A stretch of 64,000 bases of DNA, taken from assembly GCA_951213105.1 (NCBI GenBank), contig OX578140.1, positions 116,916,653 to 116,980,652 of the forward strand, given 5' to 3'. Below, one piece after another: positions 12,427 to 24,968 of the stretch. Numbering within the stretch: the stretch's first letter is position 1; each line of letters begins with the position of its first letter. Under the pieces are notes generated by a model. The model was not told where the DNA came from and did not search any database. It saw only the letters and a list, made by a program, of their open reading frames with translations. The position numbers and the translations under genes were made by a program. The stretch comes from Amaurobius ferox (Eukaryota > Arthropoda > Arachnida > Araneae > Amaurobiidae).

Positions 12427-13030
12427 TATTTTTTTTATATTCATTCTAGTGCGTTTTTAAAAACGGAAAGCTTAACAAATAATAAAAATATGTTAAAAAA
12501 ATTTATATTGCAGGTTTAGTATGCAAAAACATAGCCTTATATTGCTACTATTAATTTATTTTGATACTCTCCAGGGCATGACCCCACAATGTACTATGCG
12601 AGTCTTGTCAGAGCAATCCTAAAAGTCCTTCAGCCTTTATGGTTCCTCATTAATTTGAAGCTGCAATTCTCCCTATGCCATGGAGAAATTGTTCTTAAAA
12701 CATTAAACGAATATATTCAATATATAAATAATATTTAGGAGACGATAACAGCCTAATTAAGAGAACTTTTGATGTCTCGAAGCAAATTATACAAAAACAT
12801 AGCATAAATTATTTTACATTACAATATTCGCCCTATATCGACTCTCACATAGAATACTATCGCAAAGTTTGAAATCAGAGCATGACTAAATCAGCCCCAA
12901 CACATATCTATCTCCTACAAGTAAATAGTTTTGTGAAAGCAATCGAAAAAAAATCGCATTCAAACAACTAGAATGAAATATAAAGCCAATAATATCTCAT
13001 AGTAAAAAAAATTGAAAAATATATAAATAC
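12427..13030 (-). other. Intron sequence, no gene recognised
   Basis: Part of the last intron. AT-rich with no clear repeat family or coding signal. Confidence 0.5.
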
Positions 13031-13109
13031 CTTGAAAGAAGTATCTGTATTAGATTTCAAACACTGGTATAGGCTGCAAGTCATTCCATAATGATAGATT
13101 TCTTTGCAT
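13031..13109 (-). CDS. Small exon completing the IBR zinc site
   Basis: A 79-nt exon with acceptor TTTTGCCCTAG at 13110 and donor AAG|GTATTT at 13031. Its first base finishes the arginine codon left open by the IBR exon. The next 26 residues give C-x4-H-x4-C, the last three IBR ligands (CKEIYHYGMTC), then a helical stretch ending SFK. The joined IBR reads C-x4-C, C-x2-C-x4-C-x2-C-x4-H-x4-C, the family consensus. About 19.6 kb of repeat-filled intron separates it from the previous exon, so exon prediction could easily miss it. Confidence 0.88.
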
Positions 13110-13679
13110 CTAGGGCAAAAAAGTACATTGAATTAACTGATACTAAGTTATCAAAATTACTAGAAGAGTAAGCCCGTTATATGATGGGATAGACAAAGCA
13201 AAATATATCCACCCATCGGCATACCTGCAGTATTTGTGCTCTTGCTATTCGCAGACACATGCAAGCTATGCTCATATCCCAATCAATATTATTATTTCTT
13301 ATACGACTCCCTATCAAAATATGCATGTACTGTATCATCCCCTAACAAAACGGAATTAATTTATAATCCCCTAGACTCCTAACTCTCCTCTCCATGTCCC
13401 ACGAAAGTGACATTTTCCAGAAGTTGTCAATTTATCGTAAAAATCCCCAAATTCTTCGCCAAGTGTGAAAAAATAAACGGAGAAATATAATTACTATACC
13501 ATATCCTAGCAAAACACAATTAATGTATGGCCCCCTAACTAAAAGTACCTGTTCCAAGAACAGTGAAACTCACTACACGGTTAAAAATGGGTATTAAAAG
13601 AAAAAAGTAGAATGTACTCATTTTCGAGCACTTTCCATGCTTATAATAGCTCCGAGTAACCATGTTTCAATTTTAAAAA
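13110..13679 (-). other. Intron sequence, no gene recognised
   Basis: Start of the long third intron, on its 3' side. A CTGCAG|GTATGC donor-like site near 13220 was tested as a possible exon end, but the frame before it lacks IBR or RING features. Confidence 0.5.
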
Positions 13680-14448
13680 ATCTGATGTGGGCAACACATG
13701 ACTTTCCTTATATAATGTAATGAATTTACTACTTTTACAGTAAAAAAATGAGTTTTTCTTATAGTAGATACTAATATTATTTCCGAGACATTGAATTTTC
13801 GACAAATAGTCGTCATTTTCATTGATTTAGCGTCATTTTTTATCCATTTGGCGAGATTTTCGTTAATTTGGCAACATTTCAAAAAGACGCCAAATTGGCG
13901 ATATTCCGCCAAATTCGTCGCCAAAATCTCGCCAAGCGTTATGCACTAAGAAATAAGTTATTCTTACAGCAGATAAATGACTATTGGCGTTCAAATACAA
14001 AAGTATTACTCAGAGTATCTTTTTTCATGAGTGGAAAGAGCTAGATCCACGAGAATGATGTCACCCAATTTATCGCATGGTATTACATATGAAAAGTGAA
14101 CATGTTTATCAGTAGGAAATTTTTTTTTTTTTATTTTATATGACTTTTTGATATTTTTTTAAAAAATGTACAATATCTCGAGAACGGTTCGTGTTAGCGT
14201 TCTAAAATTTATGTCAATCGTTTTCTAATGAAAAATTACATAAGAAATGTCTATTTGCGCAACTTTATTAGTGGTTTTGATTTTTTGACGACTTTTTCAA
14301 AATTTCATTCGAAAATTTAGGGGTTTCTGAACATTTAATTGCGTATAAAAACAATAGGCTTCCAGTGTTTACGGATTGTGATTTTTGTACCGAATTTGGT
14401 TCAAATCGGTCCATTCGTTCGTCAGTTATCGTCTCCACAGACCCACTG

Positions 14449-14481
<33 letters not shown>

Positions 14482-14607
14482 TCACTTCAAAACTGTTTGA
14501 TTCGTGATCAGGGATGCTTGAAACGTGCTCTCCCGTCGAAAACTCGAATTCGAATTTTCGACCCCGTCACAATACTTTCCTTATACATTATGTATATAAG
14601 GAAAGTA
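13680..14607 (-). mobile_element. Family A Helentron-like element, full length
   Basis: Left end TCTGATGTGGGCAACACATG then ACTTTCCTTATA. Right end is the palindrome ACTTTCCTTATACATTATGT...TATAAGGAAAGTA ending at 14607. Internal (CA)13 at 14451-14477. Nearly the same sequence as 3953-4851. Confidence 0.65.
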
Positions 14608-14830
14608 AAAACGCATGTACTCATTTTTGAGTATATCAAAGAATTGAATTTTAAGCATATTTAGGTTCAAATTGTAAATAATATGTACTCATTTATGAGT
14701 ATGGGAGAATCAATTTTAAGCATAATTGTAAATACTATGTACTTATTTATGAGTTGGAAGAATCACTTTTAAGCATAATTGTAAATACTATGTACTCATT
14801 TTTGAGTATATGAGAGATTCAATTATATTT
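14608..14830. repeat. Degenerate tandem repeat with ACTCATTTnTGAGT palindromes
   Basis: TGTACTCATTTTTGAGTAT or a near match recurs at about 14615, 14687, 14740 and 14790, with TTTTAAGCATAATTGTAAAT between. About four units of 50-75 bp. Single related motifs lie near 13613 and 15140. Confidence 0.65.
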
Positions 14831-15571
14831 TTATTTTTCAATTATATTTTTAAACTGTAAATAAATGGTGGATGACAAACAGCGCATATGCAGAAGACAA
14901 GCAATGCTTATTGCGTGTCCGTATTCTACCGCCACATTAGAGATAAAACACGCGACCGCATAGCACCACACACGAGATATATACATCCGCCATCGTAATT
15001 CTTATGATATAGTTCTATACTTTCGAGGCTATAACTTTTAATCTTCGAAATATTTGCACAAAAAATTTTAGAATTATAATTGCACATTTATTACACGATT
15101 TTTAATGAAATCAAAATGAAATAATACGTTTATTTATTGAAGTACTCATTTTCAAGCAAGTGCCGTTACTTATATTTCAGTGTGTCACCTACTCGTTTAT
15201 GGCGCCATTGTACTCAAATGAAAACGAGTGCGTTGAAGTTTTCGTTTCTAAGTACTTTATTTCTTACAGTGTATATTTTGAATCAAGTAAAATTAATATT
15301 CCTTCAAATCAACAGGGATTGTAAAATAAACTGCGCTTCATTTTCTAAGACATTAAATGTTTATCAATTTGGCATCGTTTTAGTTAATTTAGCTTCATTT
15401 TAATTCATTTGGCAACATTTTCATCGAGTTGGCGATATCTTGCCAAATTCATCGAAAAATTTTCGCCAAGTATTACGGATAGCCAGATAGAAAGAAAAAA
15501 GGATAGAAGGCGAGAAGGGTTATTCCTTATATAGTGATAAGTTGCACGAAAAAAATACAATACTATCGAAC
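14831..15571. other. Intron sequence with a family A internal fragment
   Basis: 15350-15475 carries the TTTGGCATCG...TTGGCAACATTTTC...TTTTCGCCAAG segment of family A without its ends. The remainder has no recognised feature. Confidence 0.45.
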
Positions 15572-16421
15572 CTGTTTAAAACAGACCTGTTCGAAACGGA
15601 ATACTGTAATAAGCGGAAAATATTTTTACCCCCTTTCAAAAATATAGGAAATTCATGTTATTTTCCTCTGTGTAAAACGGATCCTGCACAACACGGAAAC
15701 GGACGACCAATTTAATATATTTTGTTAATGAAAAGAACCTGTCATAACAAACAGAAAATGGAAAAAATCATCGAACTATTTTAGTCATCTACTTTCATGA
15801 GAACCGTTTTTCACAGAACTTTCTATTAAATTTTACCACGATTTTCTTAAAGCCATTTTCAGAACTTCAAGAATATTCCGTTAATCAGGAAGACTCTGAA
15901 ATGGTAGAAATATTAATCAGTGCACGATTTTTAACTAAAAATCCCATCATTAGTAAGACACGTGTCCAAGGAATCGTGTTGGATTATTTTGAAAGTCCAT
16001 CTCACATTTTCTTTTTAAATTTATGTTTTTGTTTTATGGTAAGCAGTAATATCTTGCGTATAAGTTAATTCATCTAGGTTTTAAGGTATGATAATAAGCT
16101 AACAATTAAGAACATGGGGTAAACTATATTTTTATTGACCTGTATACCCGTGATCGCATTATGCAAAAATGTACGTATATAAACATTTAAAATAATTAAA
16201 TTACCTATTATGGTATAATATAATAGAATTTATCAAAATACACTTTTCAGAATTTTTAAAGTGTGATGTACAGGTGAGCAATTACATATGGACTATCAGC
16301 ATTTCCAACTAAACTTTTGAACTTAGCTTTTCCTGAAATGACCAGTATGAAACGGAAACCTTTTTAAGACGAAAGATTCTTCCGGTCCCCGGAATTCCGT
16401 TTAAGGCAGCTTCGACTGTAT
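15572..16421. mobile_element. Pogo/Tigger-like DNA transposon remnant
   Basis: The right end, read inward, is TACAGTCGAAGCTGCCTTAA then ACGGAATTCCGG. The left end reads TACTATCGAACCTGTTTAAA then ACAGACC. Both start TA and resemble pogo/Tigger inverted repeats. The interior has no intact transposase. Confidence 0.4.
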
Positions 16422-16452
16422 CTGTCTTAAAATTTCATAATTTCACTACAAC

Positions 16453-16469
16453 GGGGGGGGGGGGGGGGG
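16453..16469. repeat. Poly(G) run of 17
   Basis: Seventeen consecutive G bases flanked by AC and AGGCGG. Confidence 0.9.
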
Positions 16470-16654
16470 AGGCGGTGTTAATAGAGTCTGTCAAAACAGT
16501 TAGGCCTGTTTTGTTCACAAAATTTAATTTGTTTTGTTTATACAACTCTATGTTTTAGAAATCTATACAGCATTGCTTCTATGAAAACAACATCCTTTAT
16601 CCTATTAGTCTGACGTATTGATAACTAACTCATCCTTTTGTGATAATAATAAAA

Positions 16655-17595
16655 TTCTGATGCGGGCAGCACATGATTTTCCTTATATAATGCAATGAAT
16701 TTACTACTTTTACAGTAAAAAAAAATATATTATTTTTATAGTAGATATTTATATTCTTACCAAGATATTGAATTTTCGTCAATGAGTCGTCATTTTCAAT
16801 GATTTAGCGTCATTTTTATCCATTTGGCGAGTTTTTGGTTAATTTAGCAACATTTAAAAAGTCGCCAAGTTGGCGACATTCCACCCAATTCGTCGCCAAA
16901 ATCTCGCAAAGCGTTATTGACGAAGAAATATGTTATTCTTAGAGCAGATTAAGGACTATTGGCGTTCAAATACAAAAGTATTACTCAAAGTATCTTTTTT
17001 CATGAATGTAACGAGTAAGATCCACGAGAATGATGTCACCCAATTTATCGCATGGTATTACATATGAAAAGTGAACATATTTCTCAATAGGAAATATTTT
17101 TCTTTTATTTTATATAACTTTTTGATAATTTTTTTTTAAAAATATGCAATTTCTCAAGAACGGTTCATGTTAGCGTTCTAAAATTTATGTCAATCGTTTT
17201 CTAATGAAAAATTATATAAGAAATGTCTATTTGCGTAATTTTTTTAGAGGTTTTGATTTTTTGACGATTTTTTCAAAATTTCACTCGAAAATTTAGGGAG
17301 GTTCTGAATATTCGATTGCTTATAAAAACAATACGCTTCCAGTGCTTACGGATTGTAATTTTTATACCAAATATCGTTCGAGTCGGTCCATTCGTTCGTC
17401 AGTTATCGTCTCCACAGACTCACTGACACACACACACACACACATACACTCACACACACATACAGACATCACTTCAAAAATGTTCGATACGTGATCAGGG
17501 ATGCTTGAAACGTGCTCTCCCGTCGAAAACTCGAATTCGAATTTTCGACACCATCGCAAAACTTTCCTTATACATTATTGTATATAAGGAAAGTA
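16655..17595 (-). mobile_element. Family A Helentron-like element, full length
   Basis: Left end TCTGATGCGGGCAGCACATG. Right end palindrome ACTTTCCTTATACATTATTG then TATATAAGGAAAGTA. Internal CA tract at 17424-17460. Located in the third intron. Confidence 0.65.
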
Positions 17596-17923
17596 AAAAT
17601 TGATGAGTTGATGAGGATTTCAATAGATTTTTCAATGAGGATAAATTCACTTGTGATTTATAATTTCTTTTCCATACAGTGCAATAAAGTCAACTTCGAC
17701 TATAGAAGAAAAGACAGTTTAATTAGTCAGTAAGTATGTCGACTTATTTAGGAGGCAAAAAATAGCCTCTTTCAGGATAGAAAGGCAATGCATTTATCCA
17801 CACCAGCCAAAACAAGAACAGTTTCTGCTGATAGATAATTGCTCAGTGATCAAGTTGACACAAGGGTAAATGTCGCTAAATGAAAGTTGTTAAAAATAAA
17901 AAGTAAAATCCAAGGAGGAATGT

Positions 17924-18208
17924 TGTTGTTGAAACCCAGACCGTCCGACCTACCAGAAAGGTGTAAGGTAACTGTTTGGACGGTCGGGAAGTGCCACCCA
18001 ATTTAGACCGGAACCCAGTGGGGGAGACATCCACAGGGACCGTACCCTCCTTCCCCTACCACCAACCTCTCGGAAGGACTTTCGGACCCACATGTTTAAC
18101 GTGATCGTACTCCGCATTAACACGGCGGCAGTTTTGGCAGTGGCTGGAATCGAACCCGGGCCTACCGAGTGCAACTCCAGCGCGCTAACCAATGGGCTAC
18201 CGCGCCCC
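17924..18208 (-). mobile_element. tRNA-derived SINE, full length, 15-bp target duplication
   Basis: On the minus strand it starts GGGGCGCGGTAGCCCATTGG, with an A-box-like TAGCCCATTGG and a B-box GGTTCGATTCC in a tRNA-like head. The body has GTGGGTCCGAAAGTCC and GGTTGGTGGTAGGGGAAGG, and the tail ends GGGTTTCAACAACAAC. TCCAAGGAGGAATGT occurs on both sides (17909-17923 and 18209-18223). Confidence 0.85.
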
Positions 18209-18689
18209 TCCAAGGAGGAATGTGAACAAACAGCAAAAAAATCTATGAATGAAGAATAAAAACAAAGGAGGAATGCGAATGAGCATTAAGATTTAAAGCA
18301 ATTGTTTAGGAAATAAGATTATGCACTTAAGTTCTCTATGAGACATTAAATAAGGAAACAACCGATTTTGAAAGCTATATGAGTTGGTAAATGACGTTTA
18401 CACTTTGTTTTATCGAATAGCTTTTCATGACATTGGTGACATTTCATGACATTGGTTCTCATAGCTTCCCCCAAAGCTATTGTTTTCTTCATTATTTATC
18501 ATCTTCTACTTAAATTTTGTAGTATTTTATAAATGTTATTTTTACAGCTATTTTGAATAAATAATGTAGCTTCTAAATCCGGATTCTGTTCTATTTAATT
18601 TGTCACAGCGAACTCCAGTTCCTACATTTATTCACTTAATAAGTTCTTTGAATCATTTTACAGTTCGTTAAAATTCATCCTTGCTTTTC

Positions 18690-20079
18690 AACACTTTACA
18701 ACATAGTTGAAAAGTGTTTATGACTTTGTTCGTTCTGTCTGTTCGTTCGCATGATAACTGTCGTAAAAATGACTTTATCAAAATGAAATTTTAGTATGTT
18801 GTTGAGACGGTTTGTGGGACATACGGGAATGTAAATAAATAATATCACCCAATTAGTTTTGTATTGAACCCGGGTTGAAAAAACGACATACATTGAACCC
18901 TATGGGACCTAATGTTTCAAACATTTTTTTTTCGGGCTTAAAATTCACCAATTGCTTCGAAACTTTTATTAAATATTCAAATAATCCTATAAAATATATA
19001 AAAAAATTTCAGCAAAATATGTTTGGCAGTTTTTTAAATAAAACTTAAAATAATATTTGCACTCATATTATATGAAGAGATCACGTGATCCACTTTAAAA
19101 TAAAATATGACATGCATCTTTTTTCCAAGTTGTTGTTGAGACCCAGGCCGTCCGACCTACCAGAAAGGTATAAGGTAACTATTTGGACAGCCAGGAAGTG
19201 CCACCCAATTTAGACCGGACCCAGTGGGGGAGGCATTCACAGGGACCGTACCCTCCTTCCCCTACCACCAACCTCTCAGAAGGACTTACGGACCCACATA
19301 TTTAACGTGATCGTACTCCGCGTGAACACGAATGCATCTTTTTTCCAAGTATCAAAATCTTTAAAGTTATTAAGTTATTTTTAATTTATATTTAGTGTTA
19401 CATCCGTCCTAAAACCGTCCGCTTTATTTTTGCGTAATTTCTGTGCATCTATATACTGCGCCAACGCAATTACAATATTTTTCAGTTTAAATGATCAAAC
19501 TTTGATTATTTCTACAACGAAGCCTAATTTTAACGTATGCAAAATGTAAACACATCAAGCTGTAAGATGAGTTGTATAAGAATTGCTGAATTTTTTAAAG
19601 CAAAATTATTTGGCTCTGGAGTCTAGAATATAGCTGATATGAATGAAACATTCACTGATTCTACATAGAGAAGCAGACGATTCTATAATATTGCCTTTTT
19701 CGAAGTTTTAAGCATGGAGTTAGAAAGTGCTTTTACCTCCATGGTTTTAAGTTTTTAAGTAAAATAAATTATTGTAGTTTTGTGATAATTTTAAAAATAT
19801 CACCGCTGAATAAAAGGAATGGAATAAAAGTTTATGAATGAAATATTCACGGCTTTTATATAGAGAGCCAGGTGATTTATATTTTGATGACGCTATTTGA
19901 ATAAATTTCATTTGTTTCCGATGACATTTTCAAATATTATAAATTATTGTAGTATTGCGATAATTTTAAAAATATCACCGCTGAATGCATCCCATTTTAG
20001 AGATGTTTAAATAAAATTGCATTTCGGTTGGAAAGTGTTTCATAATCAATGCTTTATGCATGATTGATCTTTCTTGTTA
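18690..20079 (+). mobile_element. Family B Helentron-like element, near full length
   Basis: The 5' palindrome ACACTTTACAACATAGTTGA-AAAGTGT is followed by TTATGACTTTGTTC. The 3' end has GTTGGAAAGTGT (the same sub-terminal repeat in reverse), then the hairpin AATCAATGCTTTATGCATGATT and TTTCTTGTTA. Interrupted by a SINE at 19131-19331. No coding capacity. Confidence 0.6.
19131..19331 (-). mobile_element. 5'-truncated SINE with 19-bp target duplication
   Basis: The insert runs from TGTTGTTGAGACCCAGGCCG to CGCGTGAACACGA and lacks the tRNA head. ATGCATCTTTTTTCCAAGT is present at 19112-19130 and 19332-19350, a perfect 19-bp duplication. The insertion is inside a family B element and so is younger than it. 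Confidence 0.85.
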
Positions 20080-20265
20080 CTTTCTCTCCTGGGTCGCGTG
20101 ATATACTTTTAGATGACGGAACTCATTCTTGCTTTGGTTGCAGTCTTTTGTCCTGAAATAGGCTATTTTTTTTACTTCGAAACCGGGTGACACAATTCAT
20201 TTGTTATATGTTGTATTCAGGGAAGTTTTTGTTTATCAAATGCCTTTTAATCAGCAGACTGAGCT

Positions 20266-20305
20266 ATTTTAACACATAGTTGAAAAGTGTTTATGGCTTC
20301 CGTGC
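20266..20305 (+). mobile_element. Family B 5' terminal scrap
   Basis: ACACATAGTTGAAAAGTGTT then TATGGCTTCC matches the family B 5' end for about 30 bp and then diverges. Confidence 0.4.
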
Positions 20306-21816
20306 ATTGTTATACTTACTACTTACTGGAATATTTATTAATTATTTATTTATTTATATCTTTAGAATCTGATGAATTGAAATCCTTTTTATTTATTTAT
20401 TTATCCTTTTTAAACGCGGATTTATTTAAACGCGGCATCCTAATTCATTTTTATTTATCATAACATTTCTCAACACCTTATTCAGAATATCCTTCTTACA
20501 TTTTTTTTATATTTAAAAATACCTAATCATCAATTTCTATGACATTACCAACAGAGTATATATATATATATATATATATATTATGTAGATTACCGTTTGT
20601 TTACAAACACTTTTCCGTTGCAATCGTATCTCATCAATAACTTTAATGTTTTTATTTACATTCCCCACTGACATCAAAATTCCTTATTATTTATTCATTC
20701 CGTATTTATTTCACAGTTATTTATTATCGTACAATTTTCCTCATCAATATTTACATTTTATTTTCATTTCCATATTTATTTATACCCACAAGATCAACGT
20801 ATAAATCAAGAACAAAAATGCTTTATTTCACCTTAATATTCTTCAATTATTTTTTATTTCAACCTTTTTTTATACCTTCTGTGAATTTATTCATTTATTC
20901 ACTTAAACAAAATTTTAACTAAATTTAATTCATTTATCCTGTTACTTTCGGATTAATTTAGTTATTTAAATTGCTTGTACAATTTATATTATTCCTCAAA
21001 CATTTATTCACCTAAGCATTTTCAATGCATTTTTACATTTGAACATTCCTACACGAGATATCGTGTCCTCGATTGCTTTATTGCAACGGGCGATTTACAG
21101 CTGCTTTAACTTTTCATAGTTTAACATTTTAAATTCCAATTGATTTAAAATTTTCAATTACTTATGCCTTTGTTTACATTTTGACATAAAATTTATACCA
21201 TCTATGACTAATCTCTAATATTCTCACTTTCAGCTCATTACTTATTTTTTTACTTTACTTAAACCTGTCATTCAATTTTTAAGCCTCAAGACTCTTCCCT
21301 CAAAAGACTTAAGATCTTTTGCCTTTGAAAACAACTTGAAGTGAAGCGCTACATCTTATTTTGAAAAATGAAGCATTTGACTGGACTGGCCTTCCAACAA
21401 CATTGTCCTTGCCTGGATTTGGCTCCAGACCTTTCATCTTTCAATTAGGTAACATATTTGATTTTACCTTTCATTTTTGTAGAAATTATTTGCATAAATT
21501 AATCTCTACATAATTTTCTTATCACATGTAACATTTTGACTTAACATTATAAATTATATCATGATATAACATTATTTTTGAAAAAGAACTATTTGTTCAA
21601 TTATTATCAATTTTTGTAAATTCATACAATGTTCATTTTTAAACCAATCCATGATTATTCATTTTTTCCTTAGAAATTCATACTATTTTCATTCTTAAAC
21701 ATTTCCTTCCTTATTGCTTTTTTTTTTTAATTTCATATCATTATCCATTTTTTCATTTTTATAATTTATTCATTGCCAGATCATTTTTCCTTTAATTCAA
21801 TTTTGATTTGTTCTTT
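20306..21816 (-). other. Very AT-rich intron sequence, possible retrotransposon 3' region
   Basis: Rich in TTTATT/TTCATT words, with (TA)n at 20556-20582. It adjoins the retrotransposon remnant, so it could include its 3' end. I looked for a long direct repeat shared with 25000-25260 that would mark LTRs and did not see one. Confidence 0.4.
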
Positions 21817-22726
21817 CTATCTCTCTCTCATTTTACAATTTTTCAAGAACCAATCATCAGAAAATTTTGAATTCTTAACAATCTTTGATTTCATGAAACA
21901 TTTTTGATCTAGCTTTCTCTCACTTTGTTCATGCATGTTTTCAATTTTATTTGTGTTAAGAATTTCTATTTCATTTAGTAACTCTAATTTTTGCCTAACA
22001 TACTCTTTATATTTGCTTTGACTTTCAATTATTTCTGAATCTACTTTTAGAATATCATTTCCTTCATTATCATTGTGATTACTATCCCTTGTTATATTAT
22101 TATTTTCATTTTGAAAATTTTTACAAACATTTGAATTTTGTATTTCTTGAAAATTATTATTTTCATCAACCAAATCATCCATTATTTTATATATTTTCAA
22201 GTGAATTTTGTTTATCATTATCATGATTTTCATTTTCATTTTCATTTGCTTGAAAATTAACATTTTGACTTTCATTTTCCAAAACATCCATTATTTTAAC
22301 TTCATTCGAATTTTGCTTCTCATTATCATGATTTTTATTTTCATTTTGGCTTTCTTGACAATTAACATTTTGATTTTCATTTTCCAATACATCCATTATT
22401 TTAATTTCAAGTGAATTTTGAGTATTTACCACCTCATGATTTTTGTGTTGACTTTGAATTTCTTCACACCTTTTATTTTCATTTGCAGTACGTACTCTTT
22501 GCAATTTAACATTTTCATTTTGCATAATTTCATGATCAATATTTTCAAAATTCTTATCATCTTTTTGATTTTGCATAATTTTGATATCCGTATTTTCGCT
22601 TCTATGCTGCATATTTTCATTCATATTTTGAGCATTTTCACTATGTACACTTTGTACAGTATAACATTTTTTTGATTGAATCTCAATTATTTCACCGTTA
22701 CCGTTATATTTATTTTCACCTTGCAC
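21817..22726 (-). pseudogene. Asn/Glu-rich terminal frame of the retrotransposon
   Basis: Two overlapping frames (22726-22187 and 22287-21817) join by a frameshift near 22190. They contain three near-copies of a unit of about 42 residues holding KIMDVLENE-QNVN and NENENHDN-KQNS. No known domain was seen. A coiled, charged, low-complexity protein is likely. The AT bias makes false frames common here, so coding status is uncertain. Confidence 0.4.
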
Positions 22727-22889
22727 TTTTTGTACTATATGACATTTTTTGCGTGAATCTCATTTATTTCACTGTTTATATCATATTTTTCCATCAATTC
22801 TTCCGTATTTTGTACATTTTGTTCGATATAATATTGGGTAGCGTTAATTTTAATTGGCTCATCTTTCATGCTATATTTATTTCTAATGG

Positions 22890-23285
22890 TCAATATATTT
22901 TTTTTTCATGTTCTATTATTCGAAAGGGTCCCTGAAATCTATCTTGAAGCATATTGGATTTATTTTCCTCTTTCAAAAATACGGTATCTCCGATTTGCAT
23001 TTCTTCATTAGTAATTGTTTTGGAATTTTTAATCACTCCTACTCGCATATTTTTATTTAACGTAATTTTAACCTTTTTTTGATTACATATCACAATATCA
23101 ATTTTGTTATTTTTTATTACAATTTGAATTGCACCAAACGGAAAGAGTAATTTTGCGTGTTTTGTGGGGATAAAGATCACTTCTTTATCCTGAATTTTTT
23201 GATCTAAATCGAATTGTTCTGCAATCAACTGACCTGGTTGCAAAGCTATCCTGCGTGTGAGCGTGACATAGACATGGACGTCAAG
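22890..23285 (-). pseudogene. Pol remnant: pre-RT domain joined to integrase C-terminal domain
   Basis: Starts near VTLTRRIALQPGQLIAEQFD and contains FIPTKHAKL...FPFGAIQIVIKN and LNKNMRVGVIKN, a beta-rich segment of the kind found between protease and RT in Ty3-type pol. About 20 residues later it reads IGDTVFLKEENKS and RFQGPFRIIEHEKK, a typical integrase C-terminal domain. The 700 or more residues normally between them are missing, so the element suffered an internal deletion. The frame itself stays open across the junction. Confidence 0.6.
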
Positions 23286-23665
23286 ATTTGACTCTTCATT
23301 ATCACATTCTTTTTCAGCAAAATCATTAACCTTTTCATTTTTATGAAAATTGGCCTCATCGACCTGTGCAATTTTTTGACTGTCATAATAACCATTTTTA
23401 ATATTTCCATTAAATTCAAATATGCCTTTTACTTAATCTTGTGTGACAATTGCCTTTTTCGCACTAGTCACACTTTTAAAATCATTCTCTGTATCAACAT
23501 TTTTATTATTTTCATCATTTGAAAAATTATAGTCATTAATATGGCTACCTTCAACAACTTGTGTATCAATTTGCGAAACTTTACAACTAGTTTCCTTAAT
23601 TTCATCATACTTTTTATTATCGATCTGAGTCGATTTTGAGTTAATTTCATTTTTGTACTCATCAT

Positions 23666-23890
23666 TTAAATATATTTTTGCATTGCACGCCTCATTTTTA
23701 TTTTTAATAACTTCTTTAACTCCTGCATTTTCCTTATTTCAATGTTTTTACCTATATTTTTTTCTACACATGTATTTTCCTTAATTTTCTTTTTATTAAT
23801 ATTTGCCTCACTTTTTAGACTTTGGACAAACTTCGCATCGAATTTCACACATCCGGGCTGCGCCAAAAGAGCTGGAATATCCAACATCTC
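23666..23890 (-). pseudogene. Retrotransposon spacer frame, unrecognised
   Basis: Codes for PALLAQPGCVKFDAKFVQ followed by Lys-rich sequence. It lies between gag and the pol remnant. I do not recognise the domain. Frames change several times between 23300 and 24200, consistent with decay. Confidence 0.35.
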
Positions 23891-24230
23891 AACATTCGGA
23901 CAAGGACACGGGTATATTTTTGCATGCTTTCTACACTATTTATTTTTTTATTGTCATTTTTACTTTCATTTTCATTATGTTGCTTTGCTTTAATCTTGGG
24001 ACCTGGGCTTCGCGTGCGAACCTCCCTTTTATCATATTGCATTTTATTTGCGTCTTCATAATTTTTGTAACCCGATATCTTAATTCGCGTTTGCGAGTTT
24101 TCTCTTCTAGATTGGGACTTTGGTTTATTTTTTAAATTTTGACTCGGCCAAAGCCCCTCGGTCAGTTTAAAGACCCGCTACGGTTTCTTTCTTGTCTCTG
24201 AAATCTTTCTTTCGCAAACGTTTGCCTATT

Positions 24231-24968
24231 TCACCGACTATCACTTATTTCCTTATATCTTTCTCTGTTTACGCTATTTTGCGTATTACGAAATCCATTA
24301 CTTTGCCCATTTCTAAACCCGTTACTGTTTTCATTTCTAAATTCGTTATTTTGATCATTTCTAAATTCATTTCTTTTATTCCCATATTTATTTTCTCCAT
24401 AATTATTTTGTGCGTTTTGGTTGTGCCAACAGGTAGAAAAGTAGTGCCCTCTTTTTCCGCATCCTTTACAATATATAACTCCATTTTCTGATTTTTCATG
24501 CCTTTCATATTTTACTTGCTGTGGTTCCACTTTTGACTTTTGTAAATGCCTTTCCATTTGATTTCCATTAAATTTTCTGCCGTTATTTTCATTGCAATAA
24601 ATTGAATTAATTTCTGTACGGTCGCAATCCTCCTCCAAAATTTTCTCTAAGTGCTCTGCGTATTCTACCGCTTTGTCAAAATTTTGAATATTTAGTTTTT
24701 TAATTTCAAAAGCAAGATCTTGTCTTAAAGACTCTAAAAATTTAGACAGCATTAAATTATTCTTAATTTCGCACATTTCATTATTTGCGTAACTTCCTAA
24801 AAATTCATTTGTCGAATTTGAAATATTTAATGCCAGCTCAGCTACCTTCATACCTGACGTCATTTTAATTTTATTTAAATTTGTTTGCTTTTGACGCATT
24901 GTAAGAGATGTTTTAAATTGTTTCATCAATATTTGTTTAATCTCTCCCATATTATTTGCAATCTGCAA
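24231..24968 (-). pseudogene. Retrotransposon gag with CCHC zinc knuckle
   Basis: A frame of 245 codons. Residues about 1-115 look like a helical gag capsid region (...FLGSYANNEMCEIKNNL, LRQDLAFEIK). At about residue 166 comes the nucleocapsid knuckle CKGCGKRGHYFSTC (C-x2-C-x4-H-x4-C). The C-terminal tail is made of Asn/Arg/Phe-rich near-repeats (FRN-QN-). Upstream the same frame continues past a TGA (KALEFLSKK, stop, ELQIANN), so the true start is lost. Gag would package element RNA; here it is probably dead. Confidence 0.7.

Noticed and set aside
13190..13260. Candidate IBR exon before a CTGCAG|GTATGC donor
   Set aside because: The frame lacks the needed cysteine spacing, and the correct IBR exon with matching phases was found at 32728-32948.
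18140..18208. Possible tRNA gene in the SINE head
   Set aside because: It has A and B boxes but no good cloverleaf pairing, and the same sequence recurs as the 5' end of each SINE.
17950..18213. Recurrent frame (also in 25509-26379, 28607-29086, 42193-42797)
   Set aside because: Each is the SINE read through by chance; the sequence repeats only because the SINE does.
22208..22935. Phe/Ile-rich plus-strand frames resembling membrane proteins
   Set aside because: They are the complement of the Asn/Glu/Lys-rich retrotransposon frame; base composition alone produces them.
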